A stretch of 64,000 bases of DNA. It comes from Pontiellaceae bacterium B1224. GTDB taxonomy: Bacteria > Verrucomicrobiota > Kiritimatiellia > Kiritimatiellales > Pontiellaceae. A model generated the notes under the pieces. The model had not been told where the DNA came from and did no database searches. It saw nothing but the letters and a program-made list of their open reading frames with translations. The stretch covers positions 28,404 to 92,403 of the forward strand of contig JAROBA010000022.1 in NCBI GenBank assembly GCA_029432815.1, written 5' to 3'. Each line of letters starts with the position of its first letter. Position 1 is the first letter of the stretch. Below are positions 44,782 to 54,192 of the stretch, in pieces. The translations under genes were made by a program, and so were the position numbers.

Positions 44782-47541
44782 TTAACCCGCAAGGTGCAAG
44801 CCGGGAGGTAGGGCATCGCCGAAGGCATGATCCTGCTCTTCCGCATCCAGCAATCCACCGTCTCGAACGAGCGCCGTCAGGCGCTGCGGGGCTTCCAAGG
44901 TTTGGAACTCCGCCAGAACGTTGGCGCGGCTGGCATCTGGAAGATCGCGGTAGCGGTCGCCGGTAAAACGAGCGAGGTGCATCAGCGCGAACGTCTTCTC
45001 TTTTGATGTTCCCTCCAGCGTCATTAGACGCTCAACCCAGTCGGCACAGCACTCGGCGGAAACCACCGTGTTGAGCGGCCCGTAAGCGGGAACCCGCGCG
45101 CCGATGCGTCCGAGCGCCCAGACCGCCGCGCCATTGGAAATGCGCAGGCCTTTTCGTTCCAGCCAAAGCAGCAACAGCTCGCCGAGCTGTTCCTTCTTGG
45201 CAGTGGGCAGCCGTTCCAGTGATCCCAGCAGCCGCCAGACCTCGGCACTCTCATGATCGCCAAATAAAAAGTCCGTTCGTTTGTCGGATTGCTTGGCCCT
45301 CGGATTGCGAATTCGGCTGTTCCATTGTTTGATCAACGGGCTGGCCAATTCCATTTGCTGGTGTTCCGTGAGGCCGCCGGCCACGCGTCGCCAGAGAATC
45401 CACCACTCCGCGCGGCACATTTCGTTGCGCGGATTTTCTACGCCGGCGGATTTAATCTTCCAAAGGTTTCCGACGCGCCAGTCATCGGCGGCAAAGCCAT
45501 ATCCCGGCCGCAAGGCATAGCCCGTCAGGTTGAGCCAGCGCGCCTCCAGCTCGGGACTGACTTTTCGACAATCCACCAGCGGCAGCGTTTCTTCGAACCA
45601 GCGGCGCAGCAGGGCGGGAGGCCAGTCGTTGCGCTGCATTCCCGTATTGGTTTCCAGTTTTTTCAGCAATCCCGCAGGCTCGCCATTTCGAGTGGGACCA
45701 AGAATCGAGCGGATCACGCCCGAGCTCGATGCAGCCATGGACTCGTCAATAACACCGGCCCGGTTACCGACAGCTTCAATAACTGCGCGGTCGGTCTGGG
45801 TGGCCGCGCGCGCATCAAACTGCAACCGCCATTCGCGCGAGTCGTCTACCGCCGCCAGCCACACTTCAATCGTTCCGATTTCGGTCAGTTTGGCGTGAAG
45901 CTGAACCTGGATTTGTTCCGCGCCCTTTTTCTTTCCGGAATTGATCACCGTTTTAATCGACGGCATTGGGCGCATGCTCTCTTCATCGATCGGCAGCAGG
46001 TCGCCCGGTTGATCGGTGGTGCGGGAGCCGGAGGTGTAGAGCGGAAATTCGACCGGCTTGCGAAGGTGCAGTTTAAACGTGCGCTCCGTCAGCTGAACCG
46101 ATTCGCCTTCCTCCAGTCCAGCCGGCAGCAGGCAGATTGCGGCGGGCTCGCCGTTGTCGCGACCGATGCCGAGATAGTAGGTTCGGGCGAGGCCGCCGGT
46201 AATTCGGGTTCCCTGACCGCGCCGCACGCGGCCGTATTCCGCCGCCCCGCAGGCCACGGCCAAATCCAGCCGGTCGGCGCGCAATACCTGCGGTTTCCAG
46301 TCGAGCGCCTTTGCCAGCACGTCGAGCAGTCGGTCCCGCAGAACGGCCGATTCAAAAAAACCGCCGTTAAACAGAATATAGTCGGGGCGCGCGTTGTTGT
46401 GTTCCGCCAGAAAGGCCGTCAGGTAGCGGGTGATGCCCGCATCCGGTGCGTAGGGCAGGCCGAATTCCTGAAAGCCGGATTGCCGCACCTCGGGTGTTGA
46501 ACCGGCGGTGACTTCCGGCAGAAAACCTTTAACCAACAGATCCAACGCCTCGCTGCGCTCCAGTTCAACCTGTCGGCTTCCGCCAATTACGCTGCGGCCG
46601 CGAGCGGGCAGATGAATCGTGTGGCTTTCGGGCGCATCGGCCCCGAGCAGCACTTCTTTTGCCTGCTGGCAGCGGCGAACCAGAATGCTCCAATCGGCCG
46701 GAGCCAGTTTTTCGCGGCCGAGCTTTTGCTCAACGTGATGCGCTAGCGCAAGGTCGAGATTATCGCCGCCGAGTAGCAGATGCTCGCCCACGGCAATACG
46801 GCGATAGGAAAGCGTTTCGTCTTTTCCCTCTTCCGTTTCAATCAGGGTCAGGTCGGTGGTGCCGCCGCCGATATCGCACACCAGAATGGATTGTCCGGGT
46901 TGCATCCCCTCGGCCTGTCGATGTTCGCTGAGCCATGCATAAAACGCGGCCTGTGGTTCTTCGAGCAGGCAGAGTCGCGGAAGACCGGCGGCACGTGCGG
47001 CCTCCACCGTCAGTTCACGCGCCACTTCGTCGAACGAGGCGGGAACCGTTAGCGCCACATCCTGTTCGGCCAGTAGGGCTTTGGGGTGCGCGTGATCCCA
47101 CGCCCGCCGAATATGTTCCAGATATCGGCGGCTCGCTTCGCAGGGCGAAAGTTTTTTAACATCCGCCGCGCCGTGCCACGGCAGTAGGTCCGCCTTGCGG
47201 TCGACCCCGCCATGGCTCAGCCACGACTTGGCAGAAACAGTCAGACGCCCCGGCACGGCGGCACCATGCTCGCGGGCCAGTACACCGACTGCAGATTTGC
47301 TTTCGTTGCTCCAGGGCAGTGCCAGAGCCGATTCTTCAAATTCGCCGGAGGCCGGTTCGTAGTGAAACGACGGAAGCGAATCGCGCGCCTCCACGGTGCC
47401 CGGTGCCACCAGTTGTGGAATGGGAAACGTGCGGACCCGTTGGTCGACCTGCCGCATTTCAATATAGGCCACCGCCGAATTGGTTGTGCCGAGATCTATT
47501 CCCACGACGAAGCGGGGGGTGGATTCTGTATCGTGCTTCAT
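44782..47541 (-). CDS. Hsp70-family protein, long form (919 residues)
   Basis: An actin-fold Hsp70 relative with phosphate-binding motifs GIDLGTTNSAVAY (14-26) and VCDIGGGTTDL, plus TVPASFDEVARELT and the hinge segment LFNGGFFES. It is about 300 residues longer than DnaK. The region after about 590 does not look like a normal substrate-binding domain; it is largely helical, ending in a repeat-like helical stretch. Such proteins occur next to a shorter Hsp70 and a DUF2760 protein, as here. AAAGGA precedes the ATG. The set may form a specialised chaperone; clients are unknown. One TTCCA palindrome (44893) encodes FQTLE. Confidence 0.85.
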   Translation of the reverse strand: MKHDTESTPRFVVGIDLGTTNSAVAYIEMRQVDQRVRTFPIPQLVAPGTVEARDSLPSFHYEPASGEFEESALALPWSNESKSAVGVLAREHGAAVPGRLTVSAKSWLSHGGVDRKADLLPWHGAADVKKLSPCEASRRYLEHIRRAWDHAHPKALLAEQDVALTVPASFDEVARELTVEAARAAGLPRLCLLEEPQAAFYAWLSEHRQAEGMQPGQSILVCDIGGGTTDLTLIETEEGKDETLSYRRIAVGEHLLLGGDNLDLALAHHVEQKLGREKLAPADWSILVRRCQQAKEVLLGADAPESHTIHLPARGRSVIGGSRQVELERSEALDLLVKGFLPEVTAGSTPEVRQSGFQEFGLPYAPDAGITRYLTAFLAEHNNARPDYILFNGGFFESAVLRDRLLDVLAKALDWKPQVLRADRLDLAVACGAAEYGRVRRGQGTRITGGLARTYYLGIGRDNGEPAAICLLPAGLEEGESVQLTERTFKLHLRKPVEFPLYTSGSRTTDQPGDLLPIDEESMRPMPSIKTVINSGKKKGAEQIQVQLHAKLTEIGTIEVWLAAVDDSREWRLQFDARAATQTDRAVIEAVGNRAGVIDESMAASSSGVIRSILGPTRNGEPAGLLKKLETNTGMQRNDWPPALLRRWFEETLPLVDCRKVSPELEARWLNLTGYALRPGYGFAADDWRVGNLWKIKSAGVENPRNEMCRAEWWILWRRVAGGLTEHQQMELASPLIKQWNSRIRNPRAKQSDKRTDFLFGDHESAEVWRLLGSLERLPTAKKEQLGELLLLWLERKGLRISNGAAVWALGRIGARVPAYGPLNTVVSAECCADWVERLMTLEGTSKEKTFALMHLARFTGDRYRDLPDASRANVLAEFQTLEAPQRLTALVRDGGLLDAEEQDHAFGDALPPGLHLAG

Positions 47542-47556
47542 GGAAATCCTTTGGGA

Positions 47557-47628
47557 GGTCGAAGGTCTGAAAGTCGCAAGTCGAAGGTCGTGCTGACTTT
47601 TGACATTCAGACCTTAAGACCTTCGACC
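47557..47628. repeat. Intergenic palindrome of the GGTCGAAGGTCTGAAAGTC family
   Basis: GGTCGAAGGTCTGAA at the left and TTCAGACCTTAAGACCTTCGACC at the right are imperfect complements around a loop containing further AAGTCG units. It lies between the two Hsp70 genes. Confidence 0.7.
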
Positions 47629-47640
47629 GCTGCGTAGCAG

Positions 47641-49413
47641 CTATTCTTCGCGGACGCTGAATTCGAGTTTCCAGCGGTGCTCGGTGATGGTGCTGACGCA
47701 CCAGAGTTCGAAAATGCCGAGCTCGGTCACGCGCGATTCAAAGCGCACGGGAATGTAGCCGCCGCCATCTTCCACGCCTTCGGCGGCGGGAAGCTCCGCT
47801 TCGAGCGAGTCGGTTTCCTGCAGCTCTTCAGGCGTCCACGAAGTGAGCATATCGCCGGGCTTGTCCTGTTTCCGAACGGCGGAGCTGAGCACGCGGAATT
47901 GGGCCGGTTCACCGGTCACGAGGCCGAATGAATCTCCGGGCACTGTAATTTCGGTTCCTTCCTCCATGCCGGCGGGCACCACGCAGAATGCGTTGAGCGG
48001 GCGGGGTGCGCCGGGGATGGCCAGACCGGCGGTTTCGATGCCGAGGTAGTACGAACGTGCCGTGCCGCCGCGGATGCGGACGCCGCCGCCTTGTTTGGCG
48101 GCACCATAAAAGGCCGCGCCGGTTGCGACGGAGTGGTCGAGATCTTCGCTACCGTCGAGCAGCAGCGGCGCGGCGTCGAACCACGAGCCTAGCAGTTCCA
48201 TCAGTCGGTTTTTGAATTGGTCGGATTTGAAAACACCGCCGTTGAAAAGGATGTGCGTCGGTCGCACGGATTCATCACCTTTGGCGTGCATGCCGAGGAA
48301 TGCGGCGAGGTGACGGGTGATGGCGGTGTCGTGTTCGTAGGGCAGGCCGAGTTCGCGGAAGCCGGAGAGCTGCGCCCGCTTCGGGCGGTCGTCGAGCCCG
48401 CAGGCTGGGAAGAAGCCTTCCAGCAAGGCATCGGAAATCTGTTGGCGGTTGAGATCGACCGAGATATTCCCGCCGATCACTTTGCGTCCGCGGCCGAGTA
48501 CCGTGACCGGATGCGTTTCTGCTCCATTTGGCGAGAGCAGATCTTCTTTGGCCTGACGGCAGGCATGCCAAAGCGCGGTCGACTGCCAGGCATCCACTTG
48601 AACGCCCTTTTCGGCAAAGGCCTGCTGGGCGAGGTGCGCGGTGAACAGGTCCATGTTGTCGCCACCCACCAGAATGTGGTTGCCGACCGCAATACGACGC
48701 AGGACGAGATCGCCGTCTTCGTCTTCGACGCGTACGAGCGTAAAGTCGGTGGTGCCGCCGCCGACATCGCAGACGAGCAGGGTGTCGTCTTTGTTCAGTT
48801 GCTTGCGCCAGTCGTCGCCAATCTGGGCGAGCCAGGCATAGACGGCCGACTGCGGTTCTTCGAGCAGAATGTAATGTTCCGGAAGTCCGGCTTCTTTGGC
48901 GGCCTGACTCGTCAGCTCGCGGGCACTGGCATCAAAAGAGGCGGGCACGGTGAGCACAACCAGCTGTTCGTTAAACGGGGCATCCGGGAACTGCGCATTC
49001 CAGGCTCCCGCGAGATGCTGCAGGTAGCGTTTCGAGGCTTCGACCGGTGAGCATTTTTCGACCTCGTCGGGAGCGCCCCAAGGCAGGATGGAAGCGTTGC
49101 GGTCCACCCGGCTGTAGCAGAGCCAGGATTTGGCGGCGGCCACGGTGCGGCCAGGCTGTTCGGCGGCGCGGCGGCGGGCATATTCGCCGACGTTCCAGGT
49201 CTGGCCTTCGGCCCACGCCGGCGCACCCTGTTCGGCTTCGGTGCCGAGATGCATAAATGAGGGCAGGGTGCTGCGCCCTTCGGTGGTGGCCTGATCGACC
49301 AGCTGCGGGATGGTCAGTTGTTCGACCGGAGCGTTGTTGGTTTCCAGACTTCGGAAAGCCAGAGCCGAGTTGGTGGTTCCAAGGTCGATTCCAATGGCAT
49401 ATTTTGAATTCAT
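47641..49413 (-). CDS. Hsp70-family protein, short form (590 residues)
   Basis: The second Hsp70 relative of this cluster. The nucleotide-binding domain is complete: YAIGIDLGTTNSALAF (residues 4-19), VVLTVPASFDASAREL, LVCDVGGGTTDFTLV and ILFNGGVFKSDQ. The C-terminal part (about 480-590) is a short beta-rich domain replacing the normal lidded substrate-binding domain. The ATG at 49413 follows GAGGA; an upstream in-frame ATG at 49434 has no such site. It is similar to the N-terminal two thirds of the neighbouring long Hsp70, so the pair arose by duplication. It is the middle gene of the DUF2760-Hsp70-Hsp70 cluster. Confidence 0.87.
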   Translation of the reverse strand: MNSKYAIGIDLGTTNSALAFRSLETNNAPVEQLTIPQLVDQATTEGRSTLPSFMHLGTEAEQGAPAWAEGQTWNVGEYARRRAAEQPGRTVAAAKSWLCYSRVDRNASILPWGAPDEVEKCSPVEASKRYLQHLAGAWNAQFPDAPFNEQLVVLTVPASFDASARELTSQAAKEAGLPEHYILLEEPQSAVYAWLAQIGDDWRKQLNKDDTLLVCDVGGGTTDFTLVRVEDEDGDLVLRRIAVGNHILVGGDNMDLFTAHLAQQAFAEKGVQVDAWQSTALWHACRQAKEDLLSPNGAETHPVTVLGRGRKVIGGNISVDLNRQQISDALLEGFFPACGLDDRPKRAQLSGFRELGLPYEHDTAITRHLAAFLGMHAKGDESVRPTHILFNGGVFKSDQFKNRLMELLGSWFDAAPLLLDGSEDLDHSVATGAAFYGAAKQGGGVRIRGGTARSYYLGIETAGLAIPGAPRPLNAFCVVPAGMEEGTEITVPGDSFGLVTGEPAQFRVLSSAVRKQDKPGDMLTSWTPEELQETDSLEAELPAAEGVEDGGGYIPVRFESRVTELGIFELWCVSTITEHRWKLEFSVREE

Positions 49414-49460
49414 GATTACGGTCCTCTTCCGCATTGTGCGGATTCGATTATAAAAAATTG

Positions 49461-49524
49461 ATTAACCACGAAGGCACTAAGAGCACAAAGGCAGTGCTTA
49501 GTGACCTTCGTGCCTTTGTGGTAA
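49461..49524. repeat. Intergenic palindrome (CACGAAGGCAC family)
   Basis: Left arm TTAACCACGAAGGCACTAAG and right arm CTTAGTGACCTTCGTGCC plus TTTGTGGT are imperfect complements. It is the best-preserved member of the family also seen at 7407, 31540 and 34235. Confidence 0.85.
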
Positions 49525-49530
49525 ACTGCT

Positions 49531-50013
49531 CTAGAGTTCTATTTCGGCGGGGGCGATGATGTTGGCGGAGTCGTCGGAGCCCTGCCAGACCGGAAGGTCG
49601 AGTTTGGCGGCAGTCCAGCCGGGATGCATCAGCTCGCCGGTGTGGGGCGCTTCGCCGGTAACATTGCCGGTGAGTTTGAAGGCGGCGGCATCGAAGCCCG
49701 CCGGAACGGTGACCTTCGATCCTTCGGCTTCAGTGCGCAATGGCTTGAGCGCAAACATACGTTCGAGCACCTTGCGGCTGTCGGCCTGAATGTCGCGCAC
49801 GGCGGCGGCCACCTGTTGGTCGGAGTAGCCGTCGAGAGGTTCCATCAGAAAGTCCACGAGTCGCGCTTCGCGCTGTAATGCCGACAGTAGGGTGAGGGCT
49901 TCACTCCGCGCCGGTTTGACAACGGGGGTTTCTTTTTTTTCTTCGATCGCCACGGGGGCATCGGATTTGAATGCGGCAAAGAAGGCCTTGAAGGCCAAAC
50001 CTAGTTTACTCAT
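49531..50013 (-). CDS. DUF2760 protein, Hsp70-associated
   Basis: A 160-residue protein matching the DUF2760 pattern: a short amphipathic N-terminus, a charged linker, then LLSALQREARLVDFLMEPLDGYSDQQVAAAVRDI, VTVPAGFDAAAFKLTGNV and a C-terminal GWTAAKLDLP. Proteins of this family are commonly encoded immediately upstream of unusual Hsp70 genes, and the same order is found here. Its function is not known; a co-chaperone or adaptor role is inferred from this association. No signal peptide is obvious. Confidence 0.8.
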   Translation of the reverse strand: MSKLGLAFKAFFAAFKSDAPVAIEEKKETPVVKPARSEALTLLSALQREARLVDFLMEPLDGYSDQQVAAAVRDIQADSRKVLERMFALKPLRTEAEGSKVTVPAGFDAAAFKLTGNVTGEAPHTGELMHPGWTAAKLDLPVWQGSDDSANIIAPAEIEL

Positions 50014-50245
50014 TTCTAAACTCCAAATTTTTATGATTAGGCACTACGCGTGCCGAGAAGTCGCCACGGTATGAAATCCGTTCCGTATGTAAAGCGTAAG
50101 GTTTAGGTTTATCGTGATAAACGGTTCGGGATGGGCCGCTTTTTAGATGCGTATCGGCTTACCCGTTGCGGTCGATTTCCAGTCTTTGGAAACCTGTTCT
50201 GAGTCGGGTAGATGAAAAGAATGGGTTGCGCGATTCTGCGCGCAG

Positions 50246-50274
50246 TTGTAAAGTTGCACACCGTAAAGTTTAAA
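50246..50274 (+). promoter_or_regulatory. Possible promoter of the glycosyltransferase-GH130 pair
   Basis: TTGTAA (50246-50251), 17-base spacer, TTTAAA (50269-50274), ending 25 bases before the TTG start. AT-rich match of moderate quality. Confidence 0.35.
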
Positions 50275-50299
50275 TTAGTAAACCCAAGGAGGACTGATT

Positions 50300-52594
50300 T
50301 TGAGTGACTCCAGCCAACTTCAACGTGTCGCTTTTCTAGGCAATTTCCCGCCCCGACAATGCGGAATTGCAACGTTTACTCAAGACCTATGCGAGGCTGT
50401 GGCGCAAGCTGCACCTTCGACCGATTGTTTTGTCGGTGCGGTAAATGATCGAGAGGAACGGTATGAATATCCCCCCCGTGTGCATTTCGAATTGATGGAA
50501 AAGGAACTGGATTCCTACCATCGTGCCGCGGATTTTTTAAACTTCAGCAATGCGGATGTGCTCTGCCTTCAGCATGAGTTCGGTATCTATGGCGGTGCGG
50601 CGGGCAGTCATGTGCTGGCTTTGCTCAAAGAGCTGCGGATGCCGGTGGTAACGACGCTGCACACGGTTTTGCAGGAGCCGGACGCTTTGCAGCGTAAGGT
50701 GATGGATAAGCTTGTTTCCCGTAGCGACCGTTTGGTGGTTATGGCGAATAAGGGCATGGGAATTCTAAAAGAGGTCTATGGGGTTCCGGAGAGTAAAGTG
50801 GATGTCATTGTGCACGGAATTCCGGATGTGCCTTTTATTGAGTCCGACTGTTACAAATCGCAGTTTGGTGTTGCCGGCCGCCGGGTGCTTTTGACGTTTG
50901 GGTTGATTGGTCCGGGAAAGGGCATCGAATACGCCATTGAAGCGTTGCCGGAAATTATCAAACAGCATCCCGACGTGGTGTACATTATTCTGGGGGCCAC
51001 GCATCCCAACCTGCTGGCCCGCGAGGGGGATCAATATCGCTTGAGCCTTAAACGTCTGGCCGTGGAGCTTGGCGTAAAAGAACATGTAATTTTCTATAAC
51101 CACTATGTGTCGTTGGATGACCTGAAGGAATTTATCGGCGCGGCGGACATCTACTTAACGCCGTATCTCAGTGAGGCGCAGATCACTTCCGGAACCTTGG
51201 CCTATGTGTTCGGGGCCGGGAAAGCCGTTGTTTCGACGCCGTATTGGCATGCACAGGAATTGCTGGCAGACCAACGGGGCGTACTGGTGCCTTTCCGAAA
51301 TTCCGAAGCAATTTCGGAGGGGGTTTGCGGATTGCTGGCCGATCCGGATCGGATGGCGCAAATTCGTAAAAATGCATATGCAATGGGTCGGGAGATGATC
51401 TGGCCTGCTGTGGCGAAGCAATATTGTCAATCTTTCCAGCGTGCGCGGGTTGATCGGAAATTGATTCCCCGAACGTCGTTTGCCGGCTTAACTCTGAACA
51501 ACCGGCCCTATTCTCTGCCACCTCTACGACTGGATCATCTGGTGCGGATGACTGACGGTACCGGCCTGTTTCAGCATGCCATTTTCAATGTGCCGAATTA
51601 TCACGAAGGCTATTGTGTTGATGATAATGCGCGCGCATTCATTCTGTGTAATCTGCTTGATGAAATCGGTGAAGATTCATCCGGAAAGATCCTCAGTAAA
51701 TTGACACCCGTCTATCTGTCTTTCTTGGCTGCCTCATTCAACTATGACTGCGGTCGATTTCGGAATTTCATGAGCCATGGGCGAGAGTGGCTTGAAGAAT
51801 TTGGAAGTGAAGACAGCCACGCCCGCGCACTGTGGGCAGTCGGCACCGGGGCCCGTCGTTCTCGAAACGAAGGATATGCCCGGCTGTCGGCTCAGCTCTT
51901 TAAGTGGGGGTTGCCCGTGGTGGCTTCGTTTACGTCGCCGCGTGCGTGGGCGTTCGCCGTTTTGGGCATTCATGAAGTGCTGCAGAATAAGAACGTTGCT
52001 ACTGAGGTTCATGACATGCAGGCCTTGTTAGCGGGTAAACTGCTGAAGCTGTGGAAACGCTATTCGTCCGAAGAATGGCCGTGGTTTGAAGAAATCGTGT
52101 CGTACGACAACGCTCGGCTGAGCCAGGGCTTGATTCTTGCGGGAGAAGATCTTTCCGATGCAGCTCTCTTGGAAGCCGGTTTGAAATCGCTGCGTTGGCT
52201 GGTATCGATTCAGAAATCACCGTCGGGTCGTTTCCGGCCGATTGGCAACCAAGGATTTTATCCGAAAGAGGGCGAACGTGCTGAATTCGACCAGCAACCG
52301 CTTGAAGCGCAGGCGACTATTTCGGCCTGTCTTGATGCCTTGCGGGTCACGGGCGATTCGTCGTGGTTGGTTGAGGCCAAGTGTGCGTTTGAATGGTTCC
52401 TCGGCCGGAACGATCTTGGCCTTGCGCTTTACGATTTTAAAACAGGGGCCTGTGGTGATGGGTTGCAGGCCGATCGTATTAATGAAAATCAGGGGGCAGA
52501 ATCCTCGCTGGCTTTTCTTCTTTCTCTTGCTGAAATGAGCAGCGCAGGATGTTCGGTTCCTGATCTGACGGATTCTGTGTCCATTGGAGGATAA
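50300..52594 (+). CDS. GT4-type glycosyltransferase fused to a C-terminal helical domain
   Basis: A 764-residue protein with a TTG start supported by AAGGAGG ten bases upstream. Residues 1-395 form a GT-B glycosyltransferase of family 4 (FLGNFPPRQCGIATFT, HEFGIYGG, FGLIGPGKGIEYAI, then the donor-binding E in SEAQITSG). The C-terminal 370 residues (from about LRLDHLVRMTDGTG) look like an alpha-helical barrel with NYHEGYCVDDNARA and SRNEGYARLSAQLF; I do not recognise a named family for it. The GH130 gene follows five bases after the stop. The pair probably builds and processes a mannose-type oligosaccharide, but substrates are unknown. Confidence 0.8.
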   Translation: MSDSSQLQRVAFLGNFPPRQCGIATFTQDLCEAVAQAAPSTDCFVGAVNDREERYEYPPRVHFELMEKELDSYHRAADFLNFSNADVLCLQHEFGIYGGAAGSHVLALLKELRMPVVTTLHTVLQEPDALQRKVMDKLVSRSDRLVVMANKGMGILKEVYGVPESKVDVIVHGIPDVPFIESDCYKSQFGVAGRRVLLTFGLIGPGKGIEYAIEALPEIIKQHPDVVYIILGATHPNLLAREGDQYRLSLKRLAVELGVKEHVIFYNHYVSLDDLKEFIGAADIYLTPYLSEAQITSGTLAYVFGAGKAVVSTPYWHAQELLADQRGVLVPFRNSEAISEGVCGLLADPDRMAQIRKNAYAMGREMIWPAVAKQYCQSFQRARVDRKLIPRTSFAGLTLNNRPYSLPPLRLDHLVRMTDGTGLFQHAIFNVPNYHEGYCVDDNARAFILCNLLDEIGEDSSGKILSKLTPVYLSFLAASFNYDCGRFRNFMSHGREWLEEFGSEDSHARALWAVGTGARRSRNEGYARLSAQLFKWGLPVVASFTSPRAWAFAVLGIHEVLQNKNVATEVHDMQALLAGKLLKLWKRYSSEEWPWFEEIVSYDNARLSQGLILAGEDLSDAALLEAGLKSLRWLVSIQKSPSGRFRPIGNQGFYPKEGERAEFDQQPLEAQATISACLDALRVTGDSSWLVEAKCAFEWFLGRNDLGLALYDFKTGACGDGLQADRINENQGAESSLAFLLSLAEMSSAGCSVPDLTDSVSIGG

Positions 52595-52599
52595 AGACG

Positions 52600-54057
52600 A
52601 TGAAAACAATATTCACTTGCCGCAATACTATTGTGCTGCGGCCTGATTGTTCCCGGGTTATTTTACGCCCGTTTATTCCCTCCAGCTCACGGCAGGTTTC
52701 GGCGATCATTCGTCGGGTGTTGGATCTGACGGAAGAAGAGGTGGCACTCCAGCTGGATGCGGTAATGAAGGAATTCAACCATCGGCATCATCAACTGAAA
52801 GCGATGCTGTACGAAAATTATGAGCGGGTTCGGGAGCACATTCCGCCCGGACAGGTGCCATCGCTCAATCGTGAATTACTGATTGGAGCCCTGTTTTTCG
52901 GTGAATATTCGTTGGAATCCGCCGCACTTTTTAATCCTTCGATTGTGCCGCACCCGGACCAAAGCGGTGTTTCGAAGGGGCAGCTACGCATTATCATGAG
53001 CCTGCGGGCCACCGGGGAAGGGCATATTTCTTCGATTGAATTCCGCACGGGTCTCATTTCGGCGGATGGGTCCGTTTCGTTGGATCCGGTTTCCGACTAT
53101 GTCAGCATGCCGAAAGTGCTTCCTGATCCGAGCTACGATAATCGCTCGTTCGTTACCAAATTGCAGGAAATGGATTTCGACGACAAATATACCTCTGCGG
53201 TGATGGGAGTCCTCGGTGCTCGGTTTACACGGCGGGATCTGGCGCAGCAGATGGAGATTGTTTTGCGCGAAGCTCATCCGGCGACGCACCACCTTCACCG
53301 GACACTTGAGCACATTCAATGGTTGGCCGATTCCAATTATGAACTGCTTTTTGATGACGCGGTTTCTTTGAGCGAGCGTGTCATTTTCCCCGTTTCGGCG
53401 AATGAAAGTAATGGAATCGAGGATGCCCGGTTTGTGCGCTTTGTCGATGATGATAACACGGAGATGTATTACGCCACCTACACGGCGTACAACGGGCATG
53501 ACATTCTGCCTCAGCTCATTGAAACACAGGATTTCCTGCATTTTCACATTCGAACGCTGAATGGCCGCGCGGTGCAGAACAAAGGCATGGCCCTGTTCCC
53601 GCGGCGGATCAACGGGTTATATGCCATGCTGTCCCGCCAGGATGACCAGAATCTGTTCATCATGTTTTCTGAAAGTGCCCACCATTGGAGCGATCCGCGT
53701 ATCATTCTCCGGCCTAAAGAAATGTGGGAATACAGCAAAATCGGCAACTGTGGTTCGCCCATTGAAACCGACGCAGGTTGGCTTGTGATTACCCATGGAG
53801 TCGGCCCCATGCGGAAATATTGCATCGGTGCCATTTTACTGGATTTAGATGATCCAACGAAAGTGATCGGCCGATTGAAAGAACCGTTGCTGGCTCCGGA
53901 AGTGAGTGAGCGAGAGGGCTATGTGCCCAATGTGGTCTACAGCTGCGGCGCTTTATTGCACGAAGACTGGCTGATTCTGCCGTTTGCCGTCAGCGATCAC
54001 ACCACCACGGTTTCCAGTATTCGGATGAAGGATCTGCTCGGTGCTTTGGCGAACTGA
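52600..54057 (+). CDS. GH130-like mannoside phosphorylase family protein
   Basis: A 485-residue five-bladed beta-propeller-type protein. The central part contains NPSIVPHPD, GIEDARFVRF and later KIGNCGSPIETDAGWLVITHGVGPMRKY and EREGYVPNVVYSCGA, which are typical GH130 blocks. An N-terminal helical extension of about 120 residues is present. GH130 enzymes phosphorolyse or hydrolyse beta-mannosides. It lies five bases after the glycosyltransferase with a GGAGG site inside the end of that gene, so they are translationally coupled. Confidence 0.8.
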   Translation: MKTIFTCRNTIVLRPDCSRVILRPFIPSSSRQVSAIIRRVLDLTEEEVALQLDAVMKEFNHRHHQLKAMLYENYERVREHIPPGQVPSLNRELLIGALFFGEYSLESAALFNPSIVPHPDQSGVSKGQLRIIMSLRATGEGHISSIEFRTGLISADGSVSLDPVSDYVSMPKVLPDPSYDNRSFVTKLQEMDFDDKYTSAVMGVLGARFTRRDLAQQMEIVLREAHPATHHLHRTLEHIQWLADSNYELLFDDAVSLSERVIFPVSANESNGIEDARFVRFVDDDNTEMYYATYTAYNGHDILPQLIETQDFLHFHIRTLNGRAVQNKGMALFPRRINGLYAMLSRQDDQNLFIMFSESAHHWSDPRIILRPKEMWEYSKIGNCGSPIETDAGWLVITHGVGPMRKYCIGAILLDLDDPTKVIGRLKEPLLAPEVSEREGYVPNVVYSCGALLHEDWLILPFAVSDHTTTVSSIRMKDLLGALAN

Positions 54058-54192
54058 ACGGAATTTTTTCGCCGCGCAAAAACTCAGTATGCACCGAGAC
54101 TGCCCTGCGGGCCTGAAATTTAGGTTCGGTATAGAATTGCCTTTTGCGGGGTGTTAATAGAGATTCTCGCGCAATTATTTGGAGATTTTTCG

